From the NCBI GenBank assembly GCA_033297075.1, contig MU858060.1, positions 1 to 64,000 of the forward strand: a stretch of DNA of 64,000 bases. Reading direction: 5' to 3'. A program made the position numbers and the translations under genes. The notes under the pieces are model-generated. The model had not been told where the DNA came from. It searched no databases and saw nothing but the letters and a program-made list of their open reading frames with translations. This DNA comes from Rhypophila decipiens (lineage: Eukaryota > Ascomycota > Sordariomycetes > Sordariales > Naviculisporaceae). Positions 43,694-55,393 of the stretch are shown here, one piece after another; the first letter of the stretch is position 1, and every line of letters starts with the position of its first letter.

Positions 43694-44596
43694 ATGGTCG
43701 CCCCGGCATCCCTAGCCGCGAGCTTAACCGCCGCCGCGGCCCTGCTCATCCTCTCCCCCAACAGGGCATTCGCGCTGCCCACCGGCGCAGCATCCGCAGA
43801 AGATGCCCTCTCCATCAGGCGAGGATTATTCGACCCCCCCACCTCGAAAAACATCTACGAATACCACGCCGGCACGGACAATGGACACAGCACCTTCAGC
43901 GGCTCCCTCAAAAAAGACGACTGGTTCGCCGGCAAAGACACGCGCAAGGAGATGGACAAGATGTTCCCCCACCGCTTTGACAGTCCCCAGAAGCCCACCC
44001 CGTACGACGAGTACGACGGCGGTCCGGTTGTTGTTGAGCGTCGCGATACTGCTGCTGCTGTTGTCGAAAAGCGAGGCAGCATATTAGGTAGCATCTGGCA
44101 AGCCATGACGGAAGGGGTTGAAGTTCCCCTGGGCAAGAATCACAGCCTGGGCTTCAAGCTTAGGATCCCGGGGCTCAAGGAGGCTATCAAGTATTGGAAG
44201 ATGAAGACTGAGGTTGACAAGATGTCTTTGCCTATTACAAATATGCAAGAGGATAGTACGGAGGCGGGAGCCGGGGGGAGGCGGAAGGGATGGGTGGATA
44301 GGTATAGCGGGAACGGGAACAAGAAGAGGGAGGAGACTGTCACTGAGGCGCCTACTGCTGTGACTGCAACTGCGACTGGATATGATGATGCTCGGATCAC
44401 TGGGACTCATGTGATTTTTGTTGATGAGGGTGTAAACACCCCTATTACTTGGCAAATCCAAAACAACACTGTTACTAGGGTTACTGGCACTCCGAGTGCG
44501 GTTGTCGTCTTGACTCCTGCGGCTGAGCCCGAGGTCGTCGAGGCGACTCCTGCTCCCACTCCTGAGGCTACCGGGGGAGGTTGCGGCCACCACTGA
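43694..44596 (+). CDS. Predicted secreted protein with Kex2-type processing sites
   Basis: 300 aa, single exon, good ATG context (CAAAATGGTC). Signal peptide residues 1-28 (AALLILSPNRAFA, then LPTG). Dibasic sites occur at SIRRG, VERRD, VEKRG and KKRE, suggesting a pre-proprotein cut into peptides. The C-terminus is Thr/Ala/Pro-rich and ends GGGCGHH. Only one cysteine is present, so it is not a disulfide-rich effector. Family not recognised. Confidence 0.68.
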   Translation: MVAPASLAASLTAAAALLILSPNRAFALPTGAASAEDALSIRRGLFDPPTSKNIYEYHAGTDNGHSTFSGSLKKDDWFAGKDTRKEMDKMFPHRFDSPQKPTPYDEYDGGPVVVERRDTAAAVVEKRGSILGSIWQAMTEGVEVPLGKNHSLGFKLRIPGLKEAIKYWKMKTEVDKMSLPITNMQEDSTEAGAGGRRKGWVDRYSGNGNKKREETVTEAPTAVTATATGYDDARITGTHVIFVDEGVNTPITWQIQNNTVTRVTGTPSAVVVLTPAAEPEVVEATPAPTPEATGGGCGHH

Positions 44597-45293
44597 TATC
44601 CCTCTTTTTTGAGGACAAGTGGCTGCCTTTCTACCTACCTCGGGCATATTAGCACATCGATGTCGATAGCTGGGGTAACTGGGCAGGGATAGGATTACTT
44701 TCAGGCAGACGGGTATAGCGAGACATGATGAGAACAAACAACCACGAGGGCCGTATGTCGTCCCAGATCAAAATTTCTTTGCTCAGTTAGCTTGTCAACG
44801 GTGGGATGGCACAAATGGCGTCTGATGATGTCGATACCCCTGAGATATTGTTTGTTAGGCTTCATGTCATCTAAAACTCAGAGATTAAATTTGCTGAAGA
44901 ATAGAAAAAGTTTACTCACTGTGGGAATAATGAATTGTGAATCGTGTCCTTGACCAGTTCATTGCGTGGTGATCTGCCGGGCCCTTTCTGCTCGTCAGAC
45001 ATGGAGTTTCCGTAGACACATTGAGACAGAAGGAAACGATGCAAAAACAAGGCCCCGAGTGGGATATTCAATGGGAAAGCCAAGGTAAACACTGAGTGCT
45101 GGTGTTATTGAAACCAGGGAGCCAAGGTATCTTTGCAAGACTAAAACACACCTGCCTTTCCCCAGGAAGCTCGCTTCATGATACGCTTCAACAGTGAGAT
45201 GATGCTAGTGAGAATGCCCAAAACGCCTAGAACAAAAATAATATGAATGACTAAAAAGATTTACTCAAGAAGAAAAATGCAGCAGTCAGCCAG
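44597..45293. other. Convergent 3' region
   Basis: Non-coding 0.7 kb. A 13/14 copy of the dispersed element (ATTTACTCAAGAAG) lies at 45259-45272, about 20 bp beyond the PIG-S stop. Confidence 0.6.
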
Positions 45294-46996
45294 TCACTCC
45301 TTCTTCTTGGCAGCTCCCTTCTCAGCCTTCTCCCTCCTCCTCTTCCTCCAGGCCCTGATTTCATTCAACAGCCCCATAACAAGCGGCACGCCCACTGGCC
45401 CAAGGAGCGGTATGTACACGGCCAGCTTGTGCTCGTCGGGAAAGTACAGCTGGCCAACCATGCTCTTCTCAAAGAAGGCCCTTTCCGCTTCGGCCTCGGC
45501 AATACGTGCGTGGGCGAGCCCTTCCGGCCCACCGAGCGTGTCGCAGGCCAGGCGAAGATGGTGCATCGTCTTGGAGACTCCGTCGGCGACGCTGCTTGGG
45601 ATGGAGATGGAAGGGAGCGCCAGAGCCAGGCGAGCAAGCGAGCCCAGGGTGGAAGACGCCCGGAGGAGCAGGTCGGCTGACCGGATGCGGGCGAGGGTCG
45701 AGAGACGCAGCGGCAGCGATCCCGACTGCGGAGTCCCCGTCAAGGAGAGAAGATGGGAGGTGAATGTCAGGAGCGGCTGCTTCAGAGTCTGTGCAGACAC
45801 ATGGGTCGTGTCGTAGGGAAGCGAGAGCAGATAGATGGTGCCCCATTGGGGGATCAGCCACGACGGCGAGGTTGCCACTTTGTTCTCGCCTGGGACCGCA
45901 ATAGTCTGATTACCGACAAATACAATAAAATTGATGGTGGGCGCGCCGCCGATCGAGGGTGACAGCGGCCATTCGGCGGCGTTGACAAACGAGGACAGGT
46001 CCTCCTTGTTCAAGACCTGGTTCTGCACGCCCGGGGTGGCGTACAGCTGCACCTGAGTATCGATGGTGAAGTTGTGGATGGGCGACAAGACGTCCAGAAC
46101 TGGCTTCATGTACTCGTCGATTGCCGCTTCGATATCCCAGCTCGTGGGGATGGGACCACTAGTGAACAAGGAAAAGCTCAGGTGATATGTCGGGGCGTAC
46201 TTGAGAGACCTCGTGGTCCGCTTGGAGAGCGATTCGGCTGCTTCGGGGGTCAGGCCTGCCGGTCGGTAGTCGGATGGAATCGAATTGTTGGAGAGCAGAT
46301 ACGAGATGATGGCCTGCTCCTCGGCAAACGTCGACCGCAGCTGGCTAGCCACATAAGTTGCCAGTGACGAAGAAGACGAGGTGGCCGAGGGGATGGTGTT
46401 CGGTGGATATGTGATGTCGAGAACCGGTAAGTACGGATCGAGGTTCGCCGTCGTGGACCCGCCGGGCTTGAGCCGGATGATGAGGGCGGTATCATGGTCG
46501 TACTCGCGGCTGTCGCCTTGAGCAGGAGGGGAGAGCTGCAACCGTAAATGGTGTCCGGCGAAATCGTTAAGATCGTCGAGAGCGTGTTGGGTCAATCGCA
46601 GGAGGGTCTGGGCCTCTTGTTCCTGGAGAGCATCGGCCTGTATCGATATGCGCAGCGGGAAGACGGGACGGCACGCCTAGAAACAGCAGCAAGGTTAGAC
46701 ACATTAAGCTCCAGATCCCATGGTGCAGTGCTGCTTGCCTTTCCATCAGCCCAGTCGAGCATCTCGTTCAGGGGCAGGTTCGCCCGGTATATCGTGGTTG
46801 TCTTCCACCATATTGGCAGGCCAAGGAGGAGCACAATGAGCCAAAAGGAGAGAATGATGTAGGACCGCCTGCGGATGTCTGATGGCTTCTCGGGAGGTGG
46901 CTCTTTTCTCGTGGGCGCTTCTACCGCAGGGGCCGGTAAAGGCGATGATAGTTCTGTGCTCGTTGCGCCATTGTCGATTGAGCGTCGTTCAGACAT
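45294..46996 (-). CDS. GPI transamidase subunit PIG-S (Gpi17)
   Basis: Subunit of the ER complex that attaches GPI anchors to proteins. Exons 46996-46739 and 46676-45294 encode 546 aa. The 62 bp intron starts with GC (GCAAGC) and ends TAG, splitting WADGK and ACRPVFPLRIS in frame; no GT alternative exists nearby. The layout fits the family: an N-terminal membrane segment (YIILSFWLIVLLLGLPIWW) followed by TTTIYRANLP, a large lumenal domain including WLIPQWGTIYLLSLP, and a C-terminal membrane segment (LAVYIPLLGPVGVPLVMGLL) before a Lys-rich tail ending KKKE, an ER-retrieval-like signal. Confidence 0.92.
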
Positions 46997-48176
46997 GGCG
47001 ATCTGTTTGGTTATGGTGTTTCCATGAGTCTTGTATCTGCCCCGTGTTGGTGACTGCGGTCGCGATAGACCACGGTCGCGAATCGTTGAGCCGCTACAAC
47101 CCCCGGTCTAGCGCCAGTGGGAACACGTGAAGTTGCGCACGGCCTCCAGTACCGGTACCCGTCCTGCAGTTGGCTTCCTTACCTCCAGGCTAACATTGAT
47201 TACATAACCTTCATTGTTACAGAAGTTGCACCCAAGCACCAACAACAGATATCAATCAATGACATGCAGGTCCGAATCTTGGTACTAAGCACTCAAATTC
47301 AAGACAGATTCAACGCCAATATAATATCCACCGATAGGCTCAGTTACGCACCACGACAGTCAAAAAGCCGGGAGAAGTGCAACGTTGAGGGGTGGCATCA
47401 TTCGACCGGTTTTGGTAATTAGCTCGCAGCTATCCCGAGAAGGAGTCCGTTCCGTGCGCTACTGCTGCACCCCGAACTCTGGTGGCTCAAAGGCGGAAAC
47501 GTCCTTGGTCAGCGCCTGCCCAGAACCGACGAAGATGTCTGCTTGGAAGAAGCTCCAAAACAATAGGCCAAACCAGAGCAATGACCGTTCAAAGAAGGAG
47601 CTGCACGACCTCCCACAACTCTCTGGAGAGGGGTTCAATCCGAATTCGGATGGCTTCTTTCCCATCTTGGCGGGTAATACGATATCGATACGACAGGTGA
47701 CAGCATGAGAGCCTGGAATTGAGTGGTCTCGCGCTTGAACACGCCATCCATCCATCCTACCAGGACATGGCATTTTACACGCAATGACCCCGAGAAGCCA
47801 AGTCTCAGATCCCAAGGATTCTCGTCTCCCCGTCCGGGGAAAAAGTCTTGGAAGGCAGAGAGGCTCGTGGCCATTCATGAACGGGGCCGTTGAATCGTGA
47901 TCTGGATCTCCTTACACCCGAGTCCAAAACAGCGTTAAAAATCGCCGATACCTACCAGCCAGTCGCGACATCCTAATCGCTCCATCCCCGTCCCCTGTCT
48001 GTATCCATCTTCTTTCCTTGGTTTGGTTAATACGTAACTTGGTTCTTGCCTGGCCTTTTTTGCATCTCGAATTCTCGGTCCTCACGTAGTGTATATCCTT
48101 GTTCGCGACCTCGATTTGCTTTTTTTCTTGGATAAATAATCGTCACCTACGTTTTGCAATCAAGAGCATCGCCAGT
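46997..48176. other. Divergent promoter region, PIG-S / FAT1-like
   Basis: Non-coding 1.2 kb. No gene is seen; the right end is the leader of the acyl-CoA synthetase gene. Confidence 0.55.
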
Positions 48177-50295
48177 ATGGCTACATGTAAGTCTAAGAAG
48201 ACTATCAAAACCCCGATATCAACGGCCATGCCATACGCTTTCCCGCGCAAAACCAGCAGCTGACATCATTCTCTGCCAACAGTAGCTGCTAGTCTACCTT
48301 TACCTGTTCTCTTGGCCGGCGGAGCCGCGGCGGCGGCATATACCAACGGCCGAACCCAGTTCAGCTACGATCTCAAACTCCTCTCTTCCGTGATTCCTAC
48401 CAGCATCATTCTTAATTGGCGCGCATATCGCGGACGGGTCAATTTTTTCTACCGCCTCGAGGATCTGGCCACCGCGAGGGCCTCGGCAAACCGGGCCTTT
48501 GTCCTCTTCGAAGACAAGTCATACACGTACGCCCAGACATACGACATAGTACTACGATACGCCAACTGGTTAAAGGAACGAAGAGGGGTGAAGAAGGACG
48601 AAATAGTGGCCTTGGATTTCCAGAATACCGACACCTTTATTTTCCTTCTTTTCGCGTTATGGGCGCTCGGGGCGAAACCGGCCTTGATCAACTACAACCT
48701 GAGCGGCAAGCCGTTGATACACTGCGTCAAGAAGTCTACCTCGCGACTGGTGCTTGTTGATCCCACGGTTCTTGGGAATGTCGGCGAGGATGTGCGAGCA
48801 GAGCTCAGCGGGGTCAGCTTTGAGGCCGTGACGCCCGAACTGGAGGGACAGATACTGGGCATGGAACCGATCCGCCCCCCAGACTCCCTTCGAAACGAAG
48901 CTACTCAGACCGACATGGCAATGGTCATCTACACGAGCGGGACGACTGGTCTCCCAAAGGCAGCGTACGTGTCATGGGCCAAGGTAGCCATGGCCGCCGG
49001 GTTCACTGCCAGATTGAACGAGACCAAGACGACCGACGTCTTTTACACTGTAAGCTGGCACCAACCAAGTCTGCACGCGAGACCGTAACCTACCGTGTAA
49101 ATGCTGACCGGGTTGCATATAGGCCATGCCCTTGTACCACAGCACAGCCATGATCCTCGGCTTCGTCCACACTCTTCTGGCCGGAGCCACGTTTGCCACG
49201 AGTCGCAAGTTTTCGTCCAGCCAGTTCTTTGACGAGGTCCGGAGGCACAATGCTACCATGATCCAGTATGTGGGTGAGACCTGCCGTTACCTGCTGGCAA
49301 CGCCGCCAAAAATCGATCCAGTCACTGGCGAGAATCTCGACCGAAAACATAACGTCCGAGTCGCCTTTGGCAACGGTCTCCGGCCAGACGTATGGAACGC
49401 CTTCAAGGAGCGCTTCGGCATCGACACCATTTCGGAGTTTTACGGCGCCACGGAGGGTAGTTTTGCTACGTGGAACCTGAGCCGCAACGACTTCAGCATG
49501 GGAGCCGTGGGACGCAACGGCGCTTTGTATAACATGCTCGTCGCGCATAACCTGGCTATTGTTGAGTTGGATATCGAGACGGAGCTGCCCCTTCGAGACC
49601 CCAAAACCAAATTCTGCCGCAGGGTGCCCCGTGGCGAGCCAGGGGAGCTGATATTCAAGCTCCCCGCGGATAATATCCACAGCCGCTTCCAGGGGTACTA
49701 CGGCGATGAGGAGGCAACGTCCAAGAAGATCATGAGAAACGTCTTCAAGAAGGGCGATGCGTGGTTTCGAACGGGCGACGTCATGCGGTGGGATAACCAA
49801 AATCGCATCTTCTTCAGTGATCGGATTGGAGATACTTTCCGATGGAAGAGCGAGAACGTTTCGACTGCCGAAGTGGCGCACGTTTTGGGGTCTCATCCTG
49901 CCGTCCTAGAGGCGAATGTGTATGGTGTCGAGCTTCCCCGCCACGAAGGCCGGGCTGGCTGTGCCGCTGTCGTTTTGAAGCCCGATGTGTTTGCTCGAGT
50001 TGGCGCTACCGGTCACGGCGAGGGTGAGCCCAGCGCCGATACGCTGAAGAGCATAGCTCAGCATGTCCTGGGGGGGCTTCCCAAGTATGCGTTGCCGTTG
50101 TTCCTGCGCTTGGTCAGTGGTGACAGCGTACAGATCACCGGCACGAACAAGCATCAGAAGCACGTACTGAGGACCGAAGGTGTAGACCCAAAGAAGGTTG
50201 GCAGCGACCTGGTTTACTGGCTTCGCGATGGGACGTATCAGAGATTCGGGCCGCGCGAGTGGAGAGTGTTGGCCGGCGGACAGGTCAAGCTCTGA
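48177..50295 (+). CDS. FAT1/FATP-type very-long-chain acyl-CoA synthetase
   Basis: Activates fatty acids to acyl-CoA and supports their uptake at membranes. Exons 48177-48186, 48283-49049 and 49123-50295 encode 649 aa. The first exon is only 10 nt (ATG GCT ACA T) and is spliced over a 96 bp intron into ...AASLPLPVLLAGGAAAAAY, which restores a membrane-inserted N-terminus. The AMP-binding signature IYTSGTTGLPKA, AMPLYHS, EFYGATEGS and the FATP/VLACS block TGDVMRWDNQNRIFFSDRIGD are present. It ends in KL preceded by QV, a possible but non-canonical peroxisomal signal. It is unrelated to the cluster ligase at 13.2 kb. Confidence 0.92.
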
Positions 50296-51494
50296 TGGCA
50301 GCTGGCTTTTGTCCTCTCGGTTGTTGTGAAGTTGTCTCGCATTAGTTGCTTTCCCTGTGTGTATTCGATAGAGCCCTGAAGAGCTCGCGTACATAATTTC
50401 GACCATCCTCATATACGATACTTTCTTCTAGCCTTGTACCCCTTCGGTTCGCTGAGCACTGGTCGAGTACATGGTCGAGCTGGGGCTGTGTGTCGCCAAG
50501 ATAAGAATTCGGCAAGTTTTCAATAATGGTGTTCGAGGTTGGCGAATGTGGTGAATGCGTGACATTCAGGACACTTCTCGCCTATTCTTGAGTGTCACCC
50601 CTCCATGATCGACGATGTACGCATTTATTGAAGACGGGTTGCTGGATGGCACTCCTTCCTTCTCATTCGGTACCGGTACCGGACCAGCTTCTGAACCAAA
50701 CCCATGGTGCAGGATTACTGACGATTACATTATCGGATCATCACGAGCTCGACAGAAAAGGCGTCGCCTCCTTTGCGAAAACATCACAGCAAATGACATA
50801 ATGATGCTTATTGGAAAGTTCCGGCCAATGAGAAGCTCGGTTGATCGCGCAATGCCAGGCTAAGCCGGATTCGGGAGCGAGGGGCAGCAGCTTCAATGGT
50901 CGAACCCCACGAAGAGCTCATGGAGGGGCAATACGCCCCCCGCAAGCGCAGAGGAAAGCTGATGTGATGCTCAGAGTTTGAAAGCACGCCTCCCACTCTC
51001 GTCGTCTATTGAAGGCTCAAGTTGGCTTGTGAAAGTAGGGGATCGGGTGATCGTGATGCTTTTTTTCATTCGGAGCCGAGAACATGAGAATAGAAGCTCA
51101 TGTAATGAATGGGGACGGATCAAGAGGGCTGCTTCTTTCGAGACCGATTCTCAAGCTACAAGTCGCGTGTATGGCGGCATCCAGTCACGTATTATAAATA
51201 CAAAAGCCCAGAGACTCGACCTTTGCCATCCATCTCAAGCTCTCATCCGTGGAGACAAATACTTCCACACCCATATTTAAATACCAAGACATCTGAAGTT
51301 TACGTACTCTTAAATACCCACTGCGCCTGCCCCTCTTAGCACCTCTCCGGTTGTGCCCCTCCTCCGATATTTGTTGCTCGCCCTCCCTCATCTTGCTTTC
51401 CAAATCTTTTTCTCTTTCTCTCACCATTCGTCTACTCTCAACCACTTACTTGATACCCCCTTATACCAAGGACCACCCTTCACATACCTTCACA
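50296..51494. other. Non-coding region
   Basis: No gene is supported in 1.2 kb. A partial copy of the 14 bp element occurs at 50583-50595. The right end is a pyrimidine-rich leader. Confidence 0.55.
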
Positions 51495-52329
51495 ATGTCT
51501 ACCGAGGAACGTCCCGCGCCGTAAGTCTATTTTACCCCTTCTTTGTCCCGCACCTTTTGTCCCGCAATGACGAGATCCCGTTTTGAGATGTCTTGACTAA
51601 CAAACATGACAACCCAACAGTCTTCGCCTGGGCTCCATTGCCCCCAACTTCAAGGCCGACACCACCAATGGCCCCATTGACTTCCACGAGTTCATTGGCG
51701 ACAACTGGGTGATCCTCTTCTCCCACCCGGAGGATTACACGCCCGTCTGCACCACCGAGCTCGGCGAGATGGCCCGTCTGGAGCCCGAGTTCGCCAAGCG
51801 CGGCGTCAAGCTCATCGGTCTCTCGGCCAACACCCTCGGAAGCCACGAGGGCTGGATCAAGGACATCACCGATGTCACTGGCTCCACTGTCAAGTTCCCC
51901 ATCATTGCTGACAAGGAGCGCAAGGTTGCCTATCTCTACGACATGTTCGTTCGCCCTCCCCTTGCTTCAGTTCGGAAAAATCAGTGAAGGCTAACCCTCG
52001 TCAACAGGATCGACTACCAAGATACCACCAACGTCGACGAGAAGGGCATTGCCTTCACCATCCGCTCCGTCTTCATCATCGACCCCAAGAAGACCATCCG
52101 CACCATCCTCTCGTATCCCGCCTCTACTGGCCGTAACAGCGCCGAGATCCTCCGCATCGTCGACTCCCTCCAGACTGGCGACAAGCACAAGGTCACCACG
52201 CCTATCAACTGGGTCCCCGGTGACGATGTCATTGTCCACCCCAGCATCCAGGGCGAGAAGGCCAAGGAGTTGTTCCCCAACCTCCGCGCGGTCAAGCCCT
52301 ACCTCCGTTTCACTTCGCTTTCTCAGTAA
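51495..52329 (+). CDS. 1-Cys peroxiredoxin (Prx6 type)
   Basis: Reduces hydrogen peroxide and organic hydroperoxides. Exons 51495-51520, 51621-51944 and 52008-52329 encode 223 aa. The catalytic block is SHPEDYTPVCTTELGEMA with the peroxidatic Cys, and the Prx6-type C-terminal arm follows (TPINWVPGDDVIVHPSIQ). No second resolving Cys is seen, consistent with the 1-Cys class. The second donor is GTTCGT after GACAT; the frame resumes at IDYQDTTNVDEKG. No mitochondrial presequence is evident. Confidence 0.93.
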
Positions 52330-55300
52330 ATCTGTTTTGGGGGTGAGCGATGGACAATGGGTGGTGGGATGGTGCTGGGAGAGGCCGGAAAAAGGACATG
52401 ATTTATGTGTTTATATATCAAGCGGTTTTTCTTTATGAATTTCATGAACAGTTGATTGTCTTTTGCCAAGGCAACGGTCCTGAATGGGAACGGATTTATA
52501 TGAGATCCAGCATTTGAGGTCTTTGTATTTGAGGTGTGGTTATAAACCTGAAATCACAGACAGTCTCCAGGATGATTGGTTCCCCGATTATTTCTTTGTG
52601 ACTGTGCCATTCCATGACATGTGAACTGAATTGCATTGTGCGGTTTGCGGATCTGGCAACAACTAAAGTAAATAACGCTCACAGCCAGTGAATGAGCCAA
52701 GTTGTAATAAGCCCGACATCGGGCATTCCATCAATCTTCTAGATTGACTCCACATCTGGCAAAAGCCTTGGACCGCCGGCTTGGACCAAAGACGGTTCTT
52801 GCTCGGCTGCAGGTTTTGAAACCGAACGCTTGGTCGACCTGAACGATGGCCACATGACTTGACCTCTTTAGTAAGGTCCTTTGAAGTCGATATGTGTGAG
52901 GCTTGAAACGCTGTTGTCTAATCGACCTGCATGTCATCTACTTACTGGGACGGTTGTCTTGATTTCGGCCCTGTAGGTAGGCTTGCAAACGCCGCTTTCA
53001 GTATGTGACCGGTCCAAACCCCATATCGCCTTCTTGTCCCCTTGTCACCAACTACGACATGTAAAGACGGCGTGGGCGGCGCGTCGCTGTTGTATGGTGT
53101 GATAAGGCTTTTCGACCAGAGAATCATCTCGGCGAGGCGCGTCGACATTCAGGGGTAATCACTTATATATCTCGCCTTTATCTGACCCCGCCATTTCATT
53201 GGCAAGAGGGCAGTTCCATCATCATATGCTTGACTTGCTATTGTTCTTACTCTCTGACGAAGAGAGACAGAGGGCATCCAGAGATCATTCTGTTTATGAC
53301 GCATACTGCTCCCCCCCTGGGCTTGTTACAGGATCGATCGAATCCATTCGTTACAAGAGATCCGGAATAGGACAATCTGGAACTAAGGGCACGATTTGTT
53401 TTCGACCGCTGCCAGCCTGCCACGTGGGAGAAAACGCACGGAAGCCGATATGACAGTCTGAGCGTCGTCGGTGAGGGAGGGGTTGGAAAGAAAAGAAAAG
53501 AAAAGAATCCGTAAAGAAGAGAAGACCAACAAACGGTGGTGTTATTTTCCGTTGTTATAATTCCAATCTCAATCAGAGGACCGGTTGATGCAGCTAGGTA
53601 GTCAACGGGGTTGTCGAAAGACCGAACGAAGGGCTGGTGTTGACGTTGGATATCTTGATATTACCCGACCTGTAAGAGGATCCCCGAGACGCTTTGATGG
53701 TGTGCATCTTTCCGTTTCGGGTCACATCAATGCTTTGGCCGTTCTAGGGGTCCCAAAGCAGGGAAACAAACAGAGGATCGATGATATTTGTCCCAGACTT
53801 GTGGAGGTTTTGATTTCCGGGTGCCCAGAAGCCGCTGTGAGAGATGTGCTGCGACAAACCCCACAAAATACTTAAAAGTGGGGGGGATGTGGGGCTTGAG
53901 TTCTCGGGGTCTTTTTACCGTTCCTGTCGGTCGGTCTTTGACCGCCAGCCGCCAGCAGTCCCGGGACGCTTGGGTTTGCCTCGCCAAATTTAGCGAGTCC
54001 CCAATTTTCGTAGAACTTCAGAAGCTCTTTCTGGTTCTTCCATCTCGACGTGGTTTTTATCTTGTCGACCTCGTCCTCTTTGCGCTAATCATCATATGTC
54101 ACTCCATCCGCCGTGGGCCTGTGACAAATCCAACTGCCCGGTCCATCATATGGGCTCCAGCCTACAATCTGACAGACCGCCGCCTGAGTAACATCTTGTG
54201 AAAGCGACCTGCCGATTACTATCCACACCCCGCAAGTTGATGTCTGAACAGCACGGTAGCGGCCGGTAGCGTCCCTCCACTTCTTTTCACGCCGCCGCCT
54301 GTCGTCCACCGCTGGTTTGCCCTGCTCGTGGTTCTGTTCCAGGCTTTCAACCGCAACCCTCCTCTCCCGCTCTTTTGAGCATCAACGCAACGCCTCCTTT
54401 TGCCTTTCTCGCCTTCTTTAAGAATAAACGATCGTCCGTGCGGCGGCCACTCTGCTGTCACGTCTTTCAAAAACAGACCGGTCCGTTCCTTGTTTCTCCC
54501 GTCCTTCGGCGAGTTGGTTCGCAGTCACGGCACGCACAGGCTCCCAGGGCTAACTGTCTCCTGTCTCCAGTCTCTTGACACTTGACAGGGACACGGGGAA
54601 ATTGCTATTGCAACATCACGCACCAACAAGTTGTATTTCTGAAAAGTAAAGAAAGAGGTACGCAATTCCACCTGGAGCGCATCCCATTCAGCTCCTCTCT
54701 TGTTCTTCTCAGGCGTCTTCTTCGGCGTCGTCATTCTCTCTACAACCCCCAAGCGCCCGTGCCATGTGCGCGCATCTGCCTCGTTGGTCCGAGTTAAGCT
54801 GTGCCCGAGCCTCCTCCGTTTCCACCCCCAGTCTCCCCGTTTCCTTGTGCGCACTCGGCGGCTCGCTTACGGGCTCGCCTCGCCTTCCTCCTCTCCACCT
54901 CACCGCCAGCCCCGTTGTGCTGGGTCAGAAGATCACTGTTTTCCTTGTCGTGACACCCGGGAGCTCCCAAAAGAGCTCCAGGAAGCTTGCTGGGAATCCC
55001 TAGCACGCTGCTTTGAGACCCTGGATTCTAGCATCTAGTCAGCCTTTTGGGCCTTCCCCTGGGAACTTGGCAGCCTTCGTTCACCGTCTGTGCCTGCGCG
55101 GCGGGTTTCCCCGGAACATTCTTTTATCTTTCTACTCTCGTCACCTTTTCCCAAATCTCTTCCAGTCCTGACTTTCTTTGTTGGGTCTACTTTTTTTGGC
55201 TTGTACTCCGTATGGGACGAGCATCGGGTGTTGCTTTTGTGTCTCGTCAACGATATTTTAGTCCTTCGTCCTTTAAGCGCCTGTGTCATCCAAAGCCGCT

Positions 55301-55393
55301 ACCGAGGTCTCAGCCCTACTTCCCCCTCTTGAGCAGGGCTTGGCTCTCGGAACGCTCTCCTCTAACGAGCTGCGGCACAGCTCTGCCGACGAC
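52330..55393. other. Long non-coding interval and leader of the kelch gene
   Basis: 3 kb without a supported gene. It includes an AAAAG microsatellite at about 53485-53507. The last kilobase is C/T-rich and looks like a long 5' leader with short upstream reading frames. The kelch frame is open from 55277, and a possible acceptor (TTTAAG) at 55277 could join an upstream exon that I cannot define. Confidence 0.55.
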
